A DNA stretch of 64,000 nt from Bolinopsis microptera (GCF_026151205.1 NC_087079.1:16734945-16798944), one strand, 5' to 3'. Counted from the first letter of the stretch, positions 53,366-64,000 are shown. Numbers and translations are program-made. Notes: generated from the sequence alone by a model not told the origin.

Positions 53366-55307
53366 TATTACCGCCCAATAAAAGTTGCTCCACACTGTAA
53401 GCCTGTCATTCACACTTGTCATTCCGCCAAATCTCTATTCATATGTTTTTGAACATTATAGCTTGGGTAACAAATCACGGGGCACGGCAGGTTTGTAAAA
53501 TAGGAAATACGACGCGAATTTGATTGTTTAGGGCTCGTCGCTCAAATGAGTGTTGTGTATGGTATTTAATTTAGTGGGCATGTCATTCCGCTGGATCTCT
53601 ATTCATATTTATTGATTTTACGTCATATGTTTTAATTTCTATTTGTATGTTTAAAATCATTTAACACTAGACTGTCATGTGACCTTTAAAGGTCACCATA
53701 ATAACGAAATGAGTTGGTTTTTGACAAACATTTTATATTTTTGCTTCCAAATCAGTTAGGTCAACAGAATTTTGTCAAGTATACATTTGTTTTGTAAGGT
53801 ACATTGATTTAAAACTGGCGAATGGCGCCGTGGTGGGGGCCTTTCAAGAAAATTGTCGAAGATCGCAATCGAGCGTAGTGATTTTGTCATTACTCTTAAT
53901 TGACGATGTCAATTTATCGCAGCTCGGCGAGGCACAGTAGCGCATTTTGCCGATCTAGCAAGAGAAGCCTCATTGAGAAGCCTCATTGAGAAGCCTCATT
54001 GAGAAGCCTCATTGAGAAGCCTCATTGAGAAGCCTCATTGAGAAGCCTCATTGAGAAGCCTCATCGAGAAGCCTCATTGAGAAGCCTCATTGAGAAGCCT
54101 CATTGAGAAGCCTCATTGAGAAGCCTCATTGAGAAGCCTCATTGAGAAGCCTCATTGAGAAGCCTCATTGAGTGCGCGGCGCGGCACAGTAACGCATCGC
54201 GCTACAATCATTGCTCTATGCAGAGCCCTTGCGTTTGTATTGTGGTGGCGTGCGCCTCGCCTTCCGGCTTTTCTTTATTTGTGAAATTACAAGCGCGCCG
54301 CGCCCGCAATGGCACGAAAGCATATGGTTAGTAGGTGAAATCTTGTCAAGTAGCGCGATACATGGCACCGCTGTATACTGGGCCGCGCCGCGCATCAAAC
54401 AATGAATAATGCTTCTCGCATCTTCTTCGTTGGATCAGCAAAATGCACCTGCACCACTAAACTGGGCCACACCGAGCTGCGCAGGATTGACATCGTCAAT
54501 TATATGAAGAGTTATCATGATTTAGCAGTACGTTCGTAGACATGCGGCTTTGAATGAGACCTTCACATAGCCATGTGCCTACGCGTACTGCGTGACTCGC
54601 TTGTTTCACAACCGCCTTGTTTCACAACCGCCTCCGGCGGTCGCGCGCTACTGCAAGCGCGGCGAGAGGGCTCTGGTTAGAGCAAAATGAGACCGTTTCT
54701 TTCGTGTTTCGGTTACAATCATATAACGGTTACTGGGCGCAGGGCGGCGCTCAGCCTGCCATTCGATTCCGCGCCTTTATATCGTCAAATTGGGCCGGGT
54801 TTATGAGCGGAAAAAGCCTGATGTCTACATAGCAGGAAATTAACGGTTAATCGGCAAAAACAAGTCACTTGACATATTACTTGGGAACACTTTATTGTTC
54901 ATAAACATATAGAATAGCATAGAGAATCGGCGGAATGACAATCGACAGGCTTAGCGCCGCCCAGTAACTGTTATAAGTGACATAGCGTTGGCGATTGTTG
55001 CTTGGGGACCTCGCGTCCCGGGCTTTTTCTGTTCGCGTCATAATATAAACAGAAACCGGGGCGGAATAACACATAACAGGCCGCCGCGCCGAGTGATGGC
55101 AAGTACAGATCGAGTGGATACTGGATAAGTATTATAAGTAAAAGCACAGCCTCACAGCCTGGTCCATTGACAATGTATGCCGACTCAAATTCAATTAATT
55201 TTAAATGCCAAGCTACTAGTATATATAGCTGAGTTGTGCGTATTATTTCATATTAAATTTAAGCTTTCTGATAAAATTGGAAAATTAGACATTAAAATGT
55301 TGTCGTG
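53366..55307. other. GC-rich, repeat-bearing intergenic region
   Basis: Contains palindromic TTGACGATGTCAA-type motifs (about 53903 and 54485), GC blocks (GTGCGCGGCGCGGCACAGTA), and copies of the GGCGGAATGACA motif (about 54928; reversed near 53418 and 53583). No gene was recognised. Confidence 0.4.
53960..54172. repeat. 13-bp repeat (GAGAAGCCTCATT)n, about 16 copies
   Basis: Near-perfect units with one C/T variant, set between two GC-rich blocks sharing GCGGCACAGTA or GAGGCACAGTAGCGCAT. Confidence 0.95.
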
Positions 55308-55379
55308 GGTCTTATGGTGTAGTGGTTAGCACTCAGGACTCTGAATCCTGCGACCCGAGTTCGAATCCCGGTAAGACCT
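55308..55379 (+). tRNA. tRNA-Gln (anticodon CTG)
   Basis: 72 bases. Acceptor GGTCTTA pairs with TAAGACC, discriminator T. The D arm GTGTAGTGGTTAGCAC carries the A box. The anticodon arm CAGGA-CTCTGAA-TCCTG is perfect, with CTG at positions 34-36. The T arm CCGAG-TTCGAAT-CCCGG has one A-C mismatch. The B box GTTCGAATCCC fits, and a TTTT terminator follows. No intron. The mismatch leaves slight doubt about activity. Confidence 0.93.
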
Positions 55380-55380
55380 T

Positions 55381-55387
55381 GTTTTGT
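55381..55387 (+). terminator. Pol III terminator of tRNA-Gln
   Basis: A run of four T within GTTTTG directly after the tRNA 3' end. Confidence 0.7.
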
Positions 55388-56080
55388 ATCTCTTTATTTT
55401 CCCCGCGAAATGTAGTGTCAATCCTCTTAAATTCCATAAAACACTGGACGGCATCCTTTCCGCTGGGATTTTAATGCTTAACCAATTGTACATCAGAGAC
55501 AGCAACGCAACCTTAATGTACTTGTAGCACTGTTTCAAAACCTGTCCACACTGTGCATGATTTAGCGATTCTTACATTATTACAACATACCAGGGTGCCC
55601 GGGGTGGCCTTTCTGCAATTTGGGGGTACGTTAAACGTTGTCTGTAATTCATCGCAGTGTGTGTCTGAACTATCAAGGGTGAACATAGTTTATCAATACT
55701 ATATTCAATGTTATGGCCTCGTAAATGATTAAAACGCCAACCTCTGATTTCTGGTAAACTTAAAATAATCAAAAACATAAAAATATTGAAAGTTATATAA
55801 TCCACTCTGTGAGCGTAGAAATATTTGAAGCAGAAAGAAGATAACAATGAGAAGAACTAGAGTTAACGGCTTGCTTCCCAGTTCCAATACTCAGGGATCA
55901 TTAATATGTCAGCACCTTTTCGTCGATTCTTACCTGATTACTCGATCGACCACCCAAATGGTTCATTTGGAATAAAATATGCGAAATGACATATTCTTCC
56001 ATTTCCAAGACTAAGATTAAAATATTCGCACATGACACGAATATGAATCTCATAAAATTTAAAATATTTCATCGCAATCA
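55388..56080. other. No gene recognised
   Basis: AT-rich sequence between the tRNA and the 3' end of PRPF4. Confidence 0.4.
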
Positions 56081-58051
56081 TCAACTAATACTCTTATTAG
56101 TCCACAGTTTGAATGTTCTGTCATAGCTAGCGGTGACAATGTACTTCTTGTCCCAACTACAGTCCACGCACATGACCTTGTTGTCGTGTCCGGTCAGACT
56201 CTTCAGTGGCATCCACCCTTTGTGTGACCACACCTGGAATGTTAGTTAGTGATTAACTAGAAATTAGTTAGTGATTAGTCAGTAATTAGTTAGTGATTAA
56301 TTATGAATTAGTTAGTGATTAATTATAAATTAGTTATAAATTAGCTAAAAGATTAAATTACGAAGTAATGTTCTGTATACAAGCAATCACACACAATATC
56401 ATTGTATACAACTATTGACATTTTAATTAATACAGGTTATACCCAGTGAGCATTAAGCAAGGGCTTCCCCTGGCTCCAGCAGTTTTAAAGTATATCAATA
56501 ATAATTATAACATAGTACAGTAATATATATATATATATATATAGTGAAACATCAAAGAAAACCTTAAAAAACCGCCAACTAACGCCCGGAACAAACCTTG
56601 GCAGTAGAATCGTAGCTAGCAGTCAACAACATACTATTATTAGGTGTGCCAGCGAACTTGCAGTAAGTAACCATATTATTATGAGCCGGAATACTGTAAA
56701 TACTCTTGTGCTGCCTCAGATCCCAGATTTTACAGCTGTTATCCTCAGAACCAGTCCCCAGATGATAACCGTCTGGAGCGAAATCACAACTCAGAACTGA
56801 TTTCAGGTGTCCCTCAAGGAAGAGGACTGCCCGGCCCGTCCTGAGGTCCCAGACCCGGCAGTAGGAGTCCAGTCCTCCGGTCGCTAGGAGGGACCCGTCT
56901 CGGTGGAATGAGATACTGTACACTGGGTGAGAACGAATTTTTATATCTTAAAAAAAAACAGTTAAAATTCGATTTTTATGGTTAGCTTCAAGGTTATGGT
57001 AAGGGTTTGGGCTGGGGTTACGGTTAGTTATGTAAAACCGTTTTCTTCGACTGCAAACCGTAAAAACTCAAGACACGTGATAATTTTTGGGCGAGTGAAA
57101 TAATATGAGCCGATATAAGATAATAAAAATGTAAATACAGTTTCCTCGATATAAGGCGCCCCAATTTACCGCAACCCCTAATTTACCGCGGATGTTTCCT
57201 TTCCCCCAAATCCAATCTCCGCGGTAAATCGGGGTTTTACTGTATTACTTTTATTGGTTGGAAACTTTAAACAGAATTTAAAAATAACTGTTGATGTTAA
57301 ACCAACAGTTGTCTTACCTGGCCCACTGTGCCCTTCTTGATGGAGGATTTCAGTTGATGATTCCAGGTCCCAGAATCTCCAGGAGTGGTCGTAACACGCC
57401 GTTCCCAGAAACCTTCCTGACAAACAGATTTTGGAATTATTGGATGCGATGTTCTGTAATCAATGGCTTGGTGCATTATCTGCTGATAACATTGGCACAC
57501 TCAAACTGTTTAATAATTTTACAAGGAGAACCTCATAAAACATTACACAAATTCAACTAACTGAACAGTAAAATAAGTAAGTTTAGACAGTACCTGAAGG
57601 ATGATAGTTAAGTCTGGCGACCCTGCAGCCGTGACCAGGGAGATTAGCCACAGGTCGAGTTGAGGACATGGACCACAAGTTGACAACGCCATCTGAGTCG
57701 CACGAGGACAGACACGCTACGTTGTCAGCTAGACCAGCCTGGAAATTAAGTGTAAATGTCACGTGGGGTAAATGTCACGTGCGGTAAATGTCATGTGTAG
57801 TGGGATATGTTAATTCATAGGAAGGGATTTCGATCAGTTTTATCTACTTTAAAATATAGAATTCCATTAATAGACGGCGTATGAAAATGTAAATTAATCC
57901 AACCTGAGGACTAAAAGTCACAGCTCCAATTCTACCATTATGTCCTGTAAGTGTTGCGACAGGATTGCAGCTAGGTAGCCTCCACAGTTTCACTAAACCA
58001 GACCAAGATCCCGTTGCTAGGTAACCAGAACAGGGTGAAATGTTACAGTAA
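56081..58051 (-). CDS. PRPF4: PRPF4 (U4/U6 snRNP Prp4), C-terminal WD40 half, 6 exons
   Basis: Exons (minus): 57904-58051, 57594-57738, 57318-57416, 56597-56922 and 56081-56233, with a split codon at the upstream end of the first. All joins are in frame (five visible exons plus at least one missing). WD40 blades are clear: [31 protein letters not shown] with [37 protein letters not shown] then VWSHKGW, and YDRTFKLW at the end. The EILHQEGHS and WDLRTGR strings fit PRPF4, the Prp4 WD40 subunit of the spliceosomal U4/U6.U5 tri-snRNP. The N-terminal about 200 residues (SFM/PRP4 region) were not found in the next 6 kb. The last-exon acceptor abuts a TTAGTTAGTGATTA repeat. Confidence 0.9.
56240..56350. 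repeat. (TTAGTTAGTGATTA)n repeat beside PRPF4 last-exon acceptor
   Basis: Imperfect 12-14-base units. On the gene strand they read as repeated CACTAACTAA, branch-point-like, ending a few bases before the acceptor ATTCCAG. Confidence 0.85.
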
Positions 58052-59159
58052 CTGAAAATAAAGGGGTATTATCAACACATTTTTACTGCTTGACTAGTAA
58101 TTGTGTTACATTCCTGCACGAGAATGTTTCTTCAATGATTGTAGAATTAAGTCAGATTATCCTTAAATGTCTGCTTTTGAAACTTTCACTATTCAAATAT
58201 TTCAATGTGAAGACAATAAGCCAGCTAATCTTGAAACATTTACTCATGTATATTCAACAATCAGCGAACCCACTCGAGCTTACGCTTGTTCGCTCGAGTG
58301 GGTAACACAATGGTTGAGACCAAATGCAAGATTAAGATAAGCACTAAACTTAAAGAATAGCCTGAATAATGCAGCACTAGCCCCTGCAGACTCTAGATTT
58401 AGACCCAGTAAACCCGGTTTTGCTTTACTCATGGTTTCTACAGGTCTAGCGTGACACAATAGTGATCCAGGCATCGTTTCATGCACGTCATTAATGTGAT
58501 GGTATTATCGGTATATCCGACCCCAATACAATCGCACTGTAATTTCTCTGTCTCCAAAAGAAGTTTAATAGCGTTTATGCCATCTCATTCCCGACACCCT
58601 TTTGTTCAGCTAATCGAGGTTTGACCACCGGGTTCGTCCTTTTGTTTGCCATGTTCTCGAGATTGGAAAAGTTAATTGTCGGACTGAATATATTCACAAG
58701 CTTTTCCTGTGGTATCGTGGATGTAGCCTGTCTGGTGGGATTTAAGAAATAATAATAATAGTGTCATTGTAGTCAGGTGTAGTCAGGTGTGTTTATAAAG
58801 TGTTTATAATGATGTGCTGACTGTGCCGCTTTCTCTTTTCAATTGATTGTTTTTCTCGTGTTTCAAACAAAGACTTGTGATATGTGACGGATGTTTGAGG
58901 GTGTATAATGTGAGAATGAAGAAGAGGATTCACAGTTAGAACAAGTAGGAACCAATATTCTTTCATTTCATTTTCTGTGCACTTGCACATTTTTCCATTA
59001 CTTTAGTTTTTTTTGGTGAGAAGCATGATGTCTTATAATACGGGACCGGATTATGAAATCTTTATATAATAGATTTTGCTATTTGTTAAGATTGGGAAAT
59101 CGTGGCGGTTTCGTTAAATATCGACGGCAAGTGTCAGGCCAGGCAACGTAATAATTTGC
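58052..59159. other. Upstream of visible PRPF4 exons; no exon found
   Basis: A CACTCGAGCTTACGCTTGTTCGCTCGAGTG palindrome-like hairpin core (about 58271-58301; arms CACTCGAGC and GCTCGAGTG) is the only clear structure. A 24-codon ORF starting MANKRTNPVV at about 58652 (minus) does not resemble a PRPF4 start. Confidence 0.35.
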
Positions 59160-59463
59160 ATAATTTGTAAATTTCGTAGATTCCTCTACAGGGTCATCGA
59201 ATAGTTCGACCGCCCTTGTTTTACAGTACACTACATTGTAGATGCTCTGAAGGAGTATCCTAAGATTTTTGATCTTTTGGCACAGGCACCCCTCCTCATT
59301 TAACTCTCAATCAAGTTTCCTATCATTCGGCTGAGTCGACCGAGGAGATCGCATAGATCCAATGAATCCTTAGCTACTCCCTAGACTGAGTGAAACTGGG
59401 ATTCGAACCCTGAACCTTCTGTACAGAAGGCGGAAGCTCTAACCACTAGGCCACTCAGCCACG
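59160..59463 (-). mobile_element. Second tRNA-derived SINE or tRNA-like repeat
   Basis: The head (minus from about 59463) is GGCTGAGTGGCCTAGTGG, with an A box and a B box GGTTCGAATCC. A CCTTC/GAAGG anticodon-like stem encloses a 6-base loop, not 7, so it is not a normal tRNA. About 230 bases of body follow; the 3' end is uncertain. Confidence 0.6.
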
Positions 59464-60570
59464 TTTGGCTGCTGGCAAGAGCTTTTTACCAAAAAGTTAC
59501 ATTGGTTCCATGTGGAGTCTTTTCATTTCAAGAAATTTGACACACTTAGCCAGAGTAACAAGGTGTAGCATAATATTGGCGTTATCGCTCATGTAATTGT
59601 AAGCATGTTAAACTCGCATGAATATTAATATCTTTCTGTTAACTTGTAGCTAACATATTATAGCCTTCGTTTAACTTCCAATCTGCGATCATTTTGCCCC
59701 GATTTTGGTACATATTTTGGTACTTGACAATCACAACACCCCGACCCAAACATCTTATAAAAGGGGCCGGGAATCTTGAAGGTAAGGTTGCAGATCATGA
59801 TTCTCTAAAAAAGGAAAATGGTATAGAGGTACGGATAATTGGAGGGGTGCGTTAACGCAATTTTCAACCGCCATTTCCCAAAAATATAGACAACCATAGC
59901 ATATATTGGCCTGAATGCATCTTCTGTTCTCAAAGTTGAAAAGAAAAAACCACTTATTCTTCGAATGACGGTTATAGAATTAGACATAATTCACAATTTA
60001 AAACAAAAGATGGTCGCGGTGAATAAAATTTTGAAAGCCTGATAAGAAAATCATGACCCTCTAAATTGTATAAGTGGTTTCTTGACGTCACAATACATGC
60101 AACCGTTAGTATTGGAGTAATAGCCTAGCTGGCAATTTATATTGTTGAAGACCAATCATATCATCACGTCGGGGATTTGAGTGTAATCTCCTATGTTTTC
60201 GGACGCCTTTAGTTTATACTGGCTTTAAAGAATAGGTAGGTCATCATGCATATAGGGCCTGTCGTGATATCATGGATCGCTTAGGTTCCACCAGGATCTG
60301 GTAGTCCTCATAATTCTGCGGCCTCTATGTATCGCCATCTCGTACAACTCTTTAAGAATCTTAGGGATTTGGCATGTGAAAATTTGCAGTCTTCCAGACA
60401 TTGATTGGGTTAACGAGGTGTCGTACGTCACCTCAAGATCGGGTGACAGGGGGCTGACCAGGCCAGAACCCAATTGATTGGGTCTGAAGTCACGTGACTA
60501 TGAGCCTGAAGTCACGTGACTATGACGTCACCAGACCTTGTTCTCCATTTCCCGCTCATTGGACCAGGTG
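59464..60570. promoter_or_regulatory. Non-coding; promoter-like cluster at 60465-60565
   Basis: Between 60470 and 60565 are ATTGGGT, two AAGTCACGTGACTATGA repeats, TGACGTCA and CATTGGACC, that is CCAAT, E-box and CRE motifs within 100 bases. A 67-codon frame at 60270-60473 (minus) has no known motif. If the missing PRPF4 exons lie here I could not recognise them. Confidence 0.3.
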
Positions 60571-61896
60571 AGCAAGACACATTGGAAATTCTTACTTCCA
60601 TAAGATTCGGAATTTTTTTAAACGCCGAAGTATATCGGAATTTTATAAAATTTAATCACACTTATCAACCTTTGAACGGTTAATCGAACACAATGATTTT
60701 CAAGCTTGTCAACCCTGAAAATTACATTTTAACTACATACAAAGTTGTCTAACCAATTTTAAGTTTTGATCATTTATATCTACTATGTAAATAAAACACT
60801 TTCTATAATTACTCACGTTCAAATTGCATGACCAATGACTAAAGATGTTAAATTAACTTCGATATTAGGCAAACAATTATCCATAAAAACATTTTCTATG
60901 TCTTCCTAACTAGAATTGTAATCGTTTTGTAGACGGAAACATTCGGGAATTGAAAATGTTAACATGATCTAACACCAGAAAAGAACCTTTACATTGAAGA
61001 GTTTTACATTTTTCTCTTCCAAGTAGTTCATTATACCACTTGCTATTCCCCGTCCTGAACGTTCAAAAATTACGAATTAGCCATATTATATCAATCAAAT
61101 GAATCCGGCTGCAAAGAGCAAAGTTGCCATTTCTATTTTGTTTGTACTCAAATCTGTTAAACGGACAAAAACAACATGAGCCCCCCTCCTCCCTTGTACA
61201 TTATAACAATGTGGGTGTGTACAGTGTAGTGTATTTTGTACTTCACAGACAGTCGATTGTCTACATTAAACTACCTTACACCCCGACATACTTCACATCA
61301 TTATTCCTATTTAATATTTATAACCGCTGCATACCAAGTATTTCATGTTCATTTCATGTATTCGTAACATTATTACGAATTTTGACATAAATATAATATT
61401 GTAACTACATTGAACAGTTATTCTTGCCTGAAAAGAGCAGTTCCCCGTCCTTTTAACAGATTCATCATAACAATATTACGACGCATAAATAAATTTACTG
61501 TCCGGAAATTACTTAAATATAGAATGGGAGTGAGTATTACAAACCTCAGGTCAGTTAACGAGTAATAAAAGTTTCCAAGGACCGTGAATCAGTAGAATAG
61601 AATAAGCATCAGTAGAATAAGCATTTTTGTCATTGGTCATGCAACTTGAACGTGAGTAATTATAGAAAGTGTTTTATTTACATAGTAGATATAAATGATC
61701 AAAACTCAAAATTGGTTAGAAAACTTTGCATGTAGTTAAAATGTTATTTTCAGCGTTGACAAGCTTGAAAATCATTGTGTTCGATTAACCGTTCAAAGGT
61801 TGATAAGTGTGATTAAATTTTATAAAATTCCGATATACTTCGGCGTTTAAAAAAATTCCGAATCTTATGGAAGTAAGAATTTCCAATGTGTCTTAT
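60571..61896. mobile_element. 1.3 kb element with about 270-bp terminal inverted repeats
   Basis: The left arm 60571-60842 starts AAGACACATTGGAAATTC, and the right arm about 61625-61896 is its near-exact reverse complement. The roughly 780-base interior has no convincing ORF. No TSD was detected. It is either a non-autonomous DNA transposon or an inverted duplication. Confidence 0.75.
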
Positions 61897-62308
61897 CGAA
61901 AGTGAGTGAAAGAAACACTTGTGGCAATTTTATTTACTGATACTCTTATTTGTAAAGCTATCCTCGATACATATGCAGTTACAAAGTGAGATAACTGTTT
62001 CAACAGGGGTCGAATTCACAAAAATAACGTAAACCATTGATTTAAAGCTACCGCCGCTCCTGTCTCTTGATTGCTGATGATGATCAGGAACACATGACGT
62101 ATCATCACGACGATTATTGGTCACTCGAAATCGACCCGTTAGGAATGCAATGTAGGTCTGATGGTTGTTTCTGCGTATTTGTTAGGTACCTGTTACTAAT
62201 TAATCAACAGGATCATAATGTTGATTGTATCGATAAAACATGGATTTTAAGGCATAAAGAAGCATTGTTGAGTCCTGAAACCAAGTTTAATCGATTTCTC
62301 GTGCAATT

Positions 62309-62309
<1 letters not shown>
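61897..62309. other. No gene recognised
   Basis: A frame runs 62067-62567 but crosses the poly-G run and has no motif. Confidence 0.35.
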
Positions 62310-62339
<30 letters not shown>

Positions 62340-62425
62340 TGTAACCCAAAAAAACCCAAAAAAACCCAATCCCAGTATGACCTTTTTCAGGGTAGGAGTT
62401 GGGTTTTTTTGGGTTTTTTACAAAT
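62310..62425. repeat. Poly-G run followed by an inverted (ACCCAAAAA) hairpin
   Basis: About 30 G, then ACCCAAAAAAACCCAAAAAA mirrored about 50 bases later by TTGGGTTTTTTTGGGTTTTT. This gives a GC/AT-striped stem. Confidence 0.85.
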
Positions 62426-62529
62426 TTTTCATTTAAAGGAAATAAAATCATGTAGGCACCTAGCAAAACAATTATCAGTACAACATCACTGTTGTGGTTC
62501 ATCACTACAACATTACAATAGATATAATC

Positions 62530-63760
62530 GCTTAAATATCACCCAAAAGCAGTATTTTATTCACTGATGTGCTCAGAAGAAGTTGGCCATCCAGATATGA
62601 TATCAGCCATATGTAATGCTCACTTCGATGGCCATGGCAAATTGAGTTAGTAGGGACGCAACTCACTGATGACCTCCACCCTGACCGCAACCGGTACGAG
62701 AGGAATAAAGCCTTTCTTCTCACCTTCACGATCTCTGTTTCCGTTTTCCTGATCATCCGCTTAACGAGAAACCATGCTCTATCTCCAACTGAAAGAATCT
62801 TGCAGTTACCATCATGATCAGCTGCATGATCACATGTGATATTAAGTGATATCTTCGCTTGTTTATGGCCCTGGAGTCGCTAAAATCTTGACTCGGATGG
62901 CATTCGATCTCGCCCTCCATTGAGGTTAACCTCAACAGCCGTATCATGATGCAGAGCATCACCATACACAGTTACTATTTTCGCCCATTCCTCTGATGAG
63001 TCAATATCCTCCACTTCCTCTTCTTCATCATCTGTTTCCGCTTCGTCACTCTCTGCTCCGTCAGAAGATGGTTGGAAAGCCTCTCCTTCAAAGTTACAGT
63101 GTTCTTGAAGGAGTTCTCTACCCATTGAGACTCCCTTCTTTATAGCTTGTAACAATCTTGGGATTGAAGTATCTTTACCTCTAAATAGTTTCTCTGCTTT
63201 CGGATGCGGTATAACAAGCTTGTTGCGAGAGTGGGCAACTGTTACAGGGATCAAACTTTTGCAGAGTGCATCAAGCTCGAGGGAACGGTTTGATTTGCCC
63301 ATGCCAACCAACATATCCTTAGAACACAGATTAGTTCTAATGCCTGCATGGAGGCCTATGCGCAGGAAAGCACAAAGTTTGCTCGCAGGCATCGGATGTA
63401 AACAGCCAGGGCATAAAGTGTTGATAACTGTTGTCAGCTGTTGCATTGAGAATGTACAGCATCAGACCCTCGACTGTAATAATCGCATCATCAAAATTTT
63501 TACAAGTAGGCAGGTGGTCTTTCAATGGTTGTGTGAAGCTTAGGTGGCCCAAGGCGTCACCGCTGGATAGAAGCTGGGTGGAAGCCCTGGTCTGATGTGA
63601 GGCTCCCAGAACTTTGAAAAGGGGTATCCTGCTGGTGCCCTCTTCCAGACACTCATCGGACAGCATGATGAAAGCCACTACCTCCGCGTGGTGAAGACTG
63701 GATACTGGACAGGGGGTCCAGGCTAAAGGCAGGACGGTCGACGGGAGACATTGAGCCCCG
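62530..63760 (-). pseudogene. Frameshifted transposon-like ORF
   Basis: An open frame from about 63760 down to 63337 (ECLEEGTSRIPLFKVLG, DDAIITVEGLMLYIL) is followed, one frame over, by 63446-62880 (FLRIGLHAGIRTNLCSKD, GMGKSNRSLELDALCK), an acidic stretch (DDEEEEVEDIDSSEEW) and a stop. The switch near 63350-63375 indicates a frameshift; a third fragment lies at 62700-62756 in another frame. Composition suggests one protein of more than 300 residues, broken. No catalytic motif is recognised. A mobile-element origin is a guess based on the setting. Confidence 0.4.
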
Positions 63761-64000
63761 GAAGTTCAAAAATTTGATCTATTGACTCCTTAACTCTTGG
63801 TCTACAAGAGGCTTTGAGACTCGTAAATCTTTACTGTGGATTGCACAGTAACTAAAAAGGTGTTGGCTGTTACCCTGTTCAACCTAGTCTACTATGACGC
63901 AGCTAGACTGGACCACACTCTGGTAGTCAGGATACGGCTCCCTATGCCCGGGGTACCGGGTAACGAGGTAGTCAGGGGAAGGGTTAGTCCCCGCTAAAGT
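63761..64000. other. Unclassified, moderately GC-rich edge sequence
   Basis: Contains GGAGACATTGAGCCCCGG and GGTACCGGGTAACGAGG blocks and looks like part of a longer repeat cut by the window end. No ORF or known terminus. Confidence 0.3.

Noticed and set aside
59397-59463. Minus-strand tRNA
   Set aside because: Six-base anticodon loop and repeat-like continuation; more likely a SINE head.
62067-62567. 166-codon ORF with poly-Gly
   Set aside because: Crosses a poly-G tract of doubtful length and shows no protein-like domain.

Overview
The window is animal nuclear DNA, AT-leaning and repeat-rich. Its recognisable genes are split by GT-AG introns, it carries a eukaryotic tRNA-Gln with a Pol III terminator, and it holds LINE, SINE and MITE-type elements. 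No operons or bacterial gene starts are present. The gene set (an MKK3/4/6-type kinase, ANKMY2, PRPF4, a small secreted fucolectin-like protein) fits an invertebrate metazoan. The lectin, the many short foldback elements and the homopolymer G/C runs would suit a cnidarian or another early-branching animal, but the sequence alone does not prove the phylum.

Layout. 1-24 kb is mostly non-coding. It holds a LINE-derived element with an intact ORF1 and target-site duplications (5.8-7.2 kb), a 2.1 kb minisatellite (10.2-12.3 kb), a TACTAAC-like satellite (14.4 kb), a possible mucin-like gene (19.3-20.5 kb) and GC-rich foldback repeats (20.7-22 kb). 24.7-27.6 kb is a near-perfect palindrome whose arms each carry the same unknown 147-aa gene, head to head. 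27.9-29.5 kb is a dead LINE reverse transcriptase with a MITE at its 3' end. 31.2-38.8 kb is a MAP2K gene on the minus strand (8 exons, 329 aa), with a duplicated penultimate exon and introns packed with tandem repeats. 41.0-47.1 kb is ANKMY2 on the minus strand (8 exons, 488 aa), with a secreted lectin gene nested antisense in an intron. 47.2-53.4 kb holds a SINE, a tandem duplication, a 1.16 kb DNA-transposon-like element and a segmental copy of the lectin/ANKMY2 exon 5 region, whose lectin is frameshifted. 55.3 kb is tRNA-Gln(CTG). 56.1-58.1 kb is the WD40 half of PRPF4 on the minus strand; its N-terminal half was not found. 58-64 kb holds a SINE, a long-TIR element and a frameshifted transposon-like ORF.

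How things relate. The genes are unrelated housekeeping, signalling or secreted functions, not a pathway cluster. The main theme is structural. Duplications copied exons (MAP2K exons 7-8, ANKMY2 exon 5, the lectin), large inverted repeats lie in introns and between genes, and several minisatellites abut or contain splice signals. CACGTG E-boxes and CCAAT boxes recur through the window, as clusters and as an 11-copy intronic array. Exon coordinates were hand-derived; the MAP2K, ANKMY2, lectin A and PRPF4 exon phases all join without conflict.
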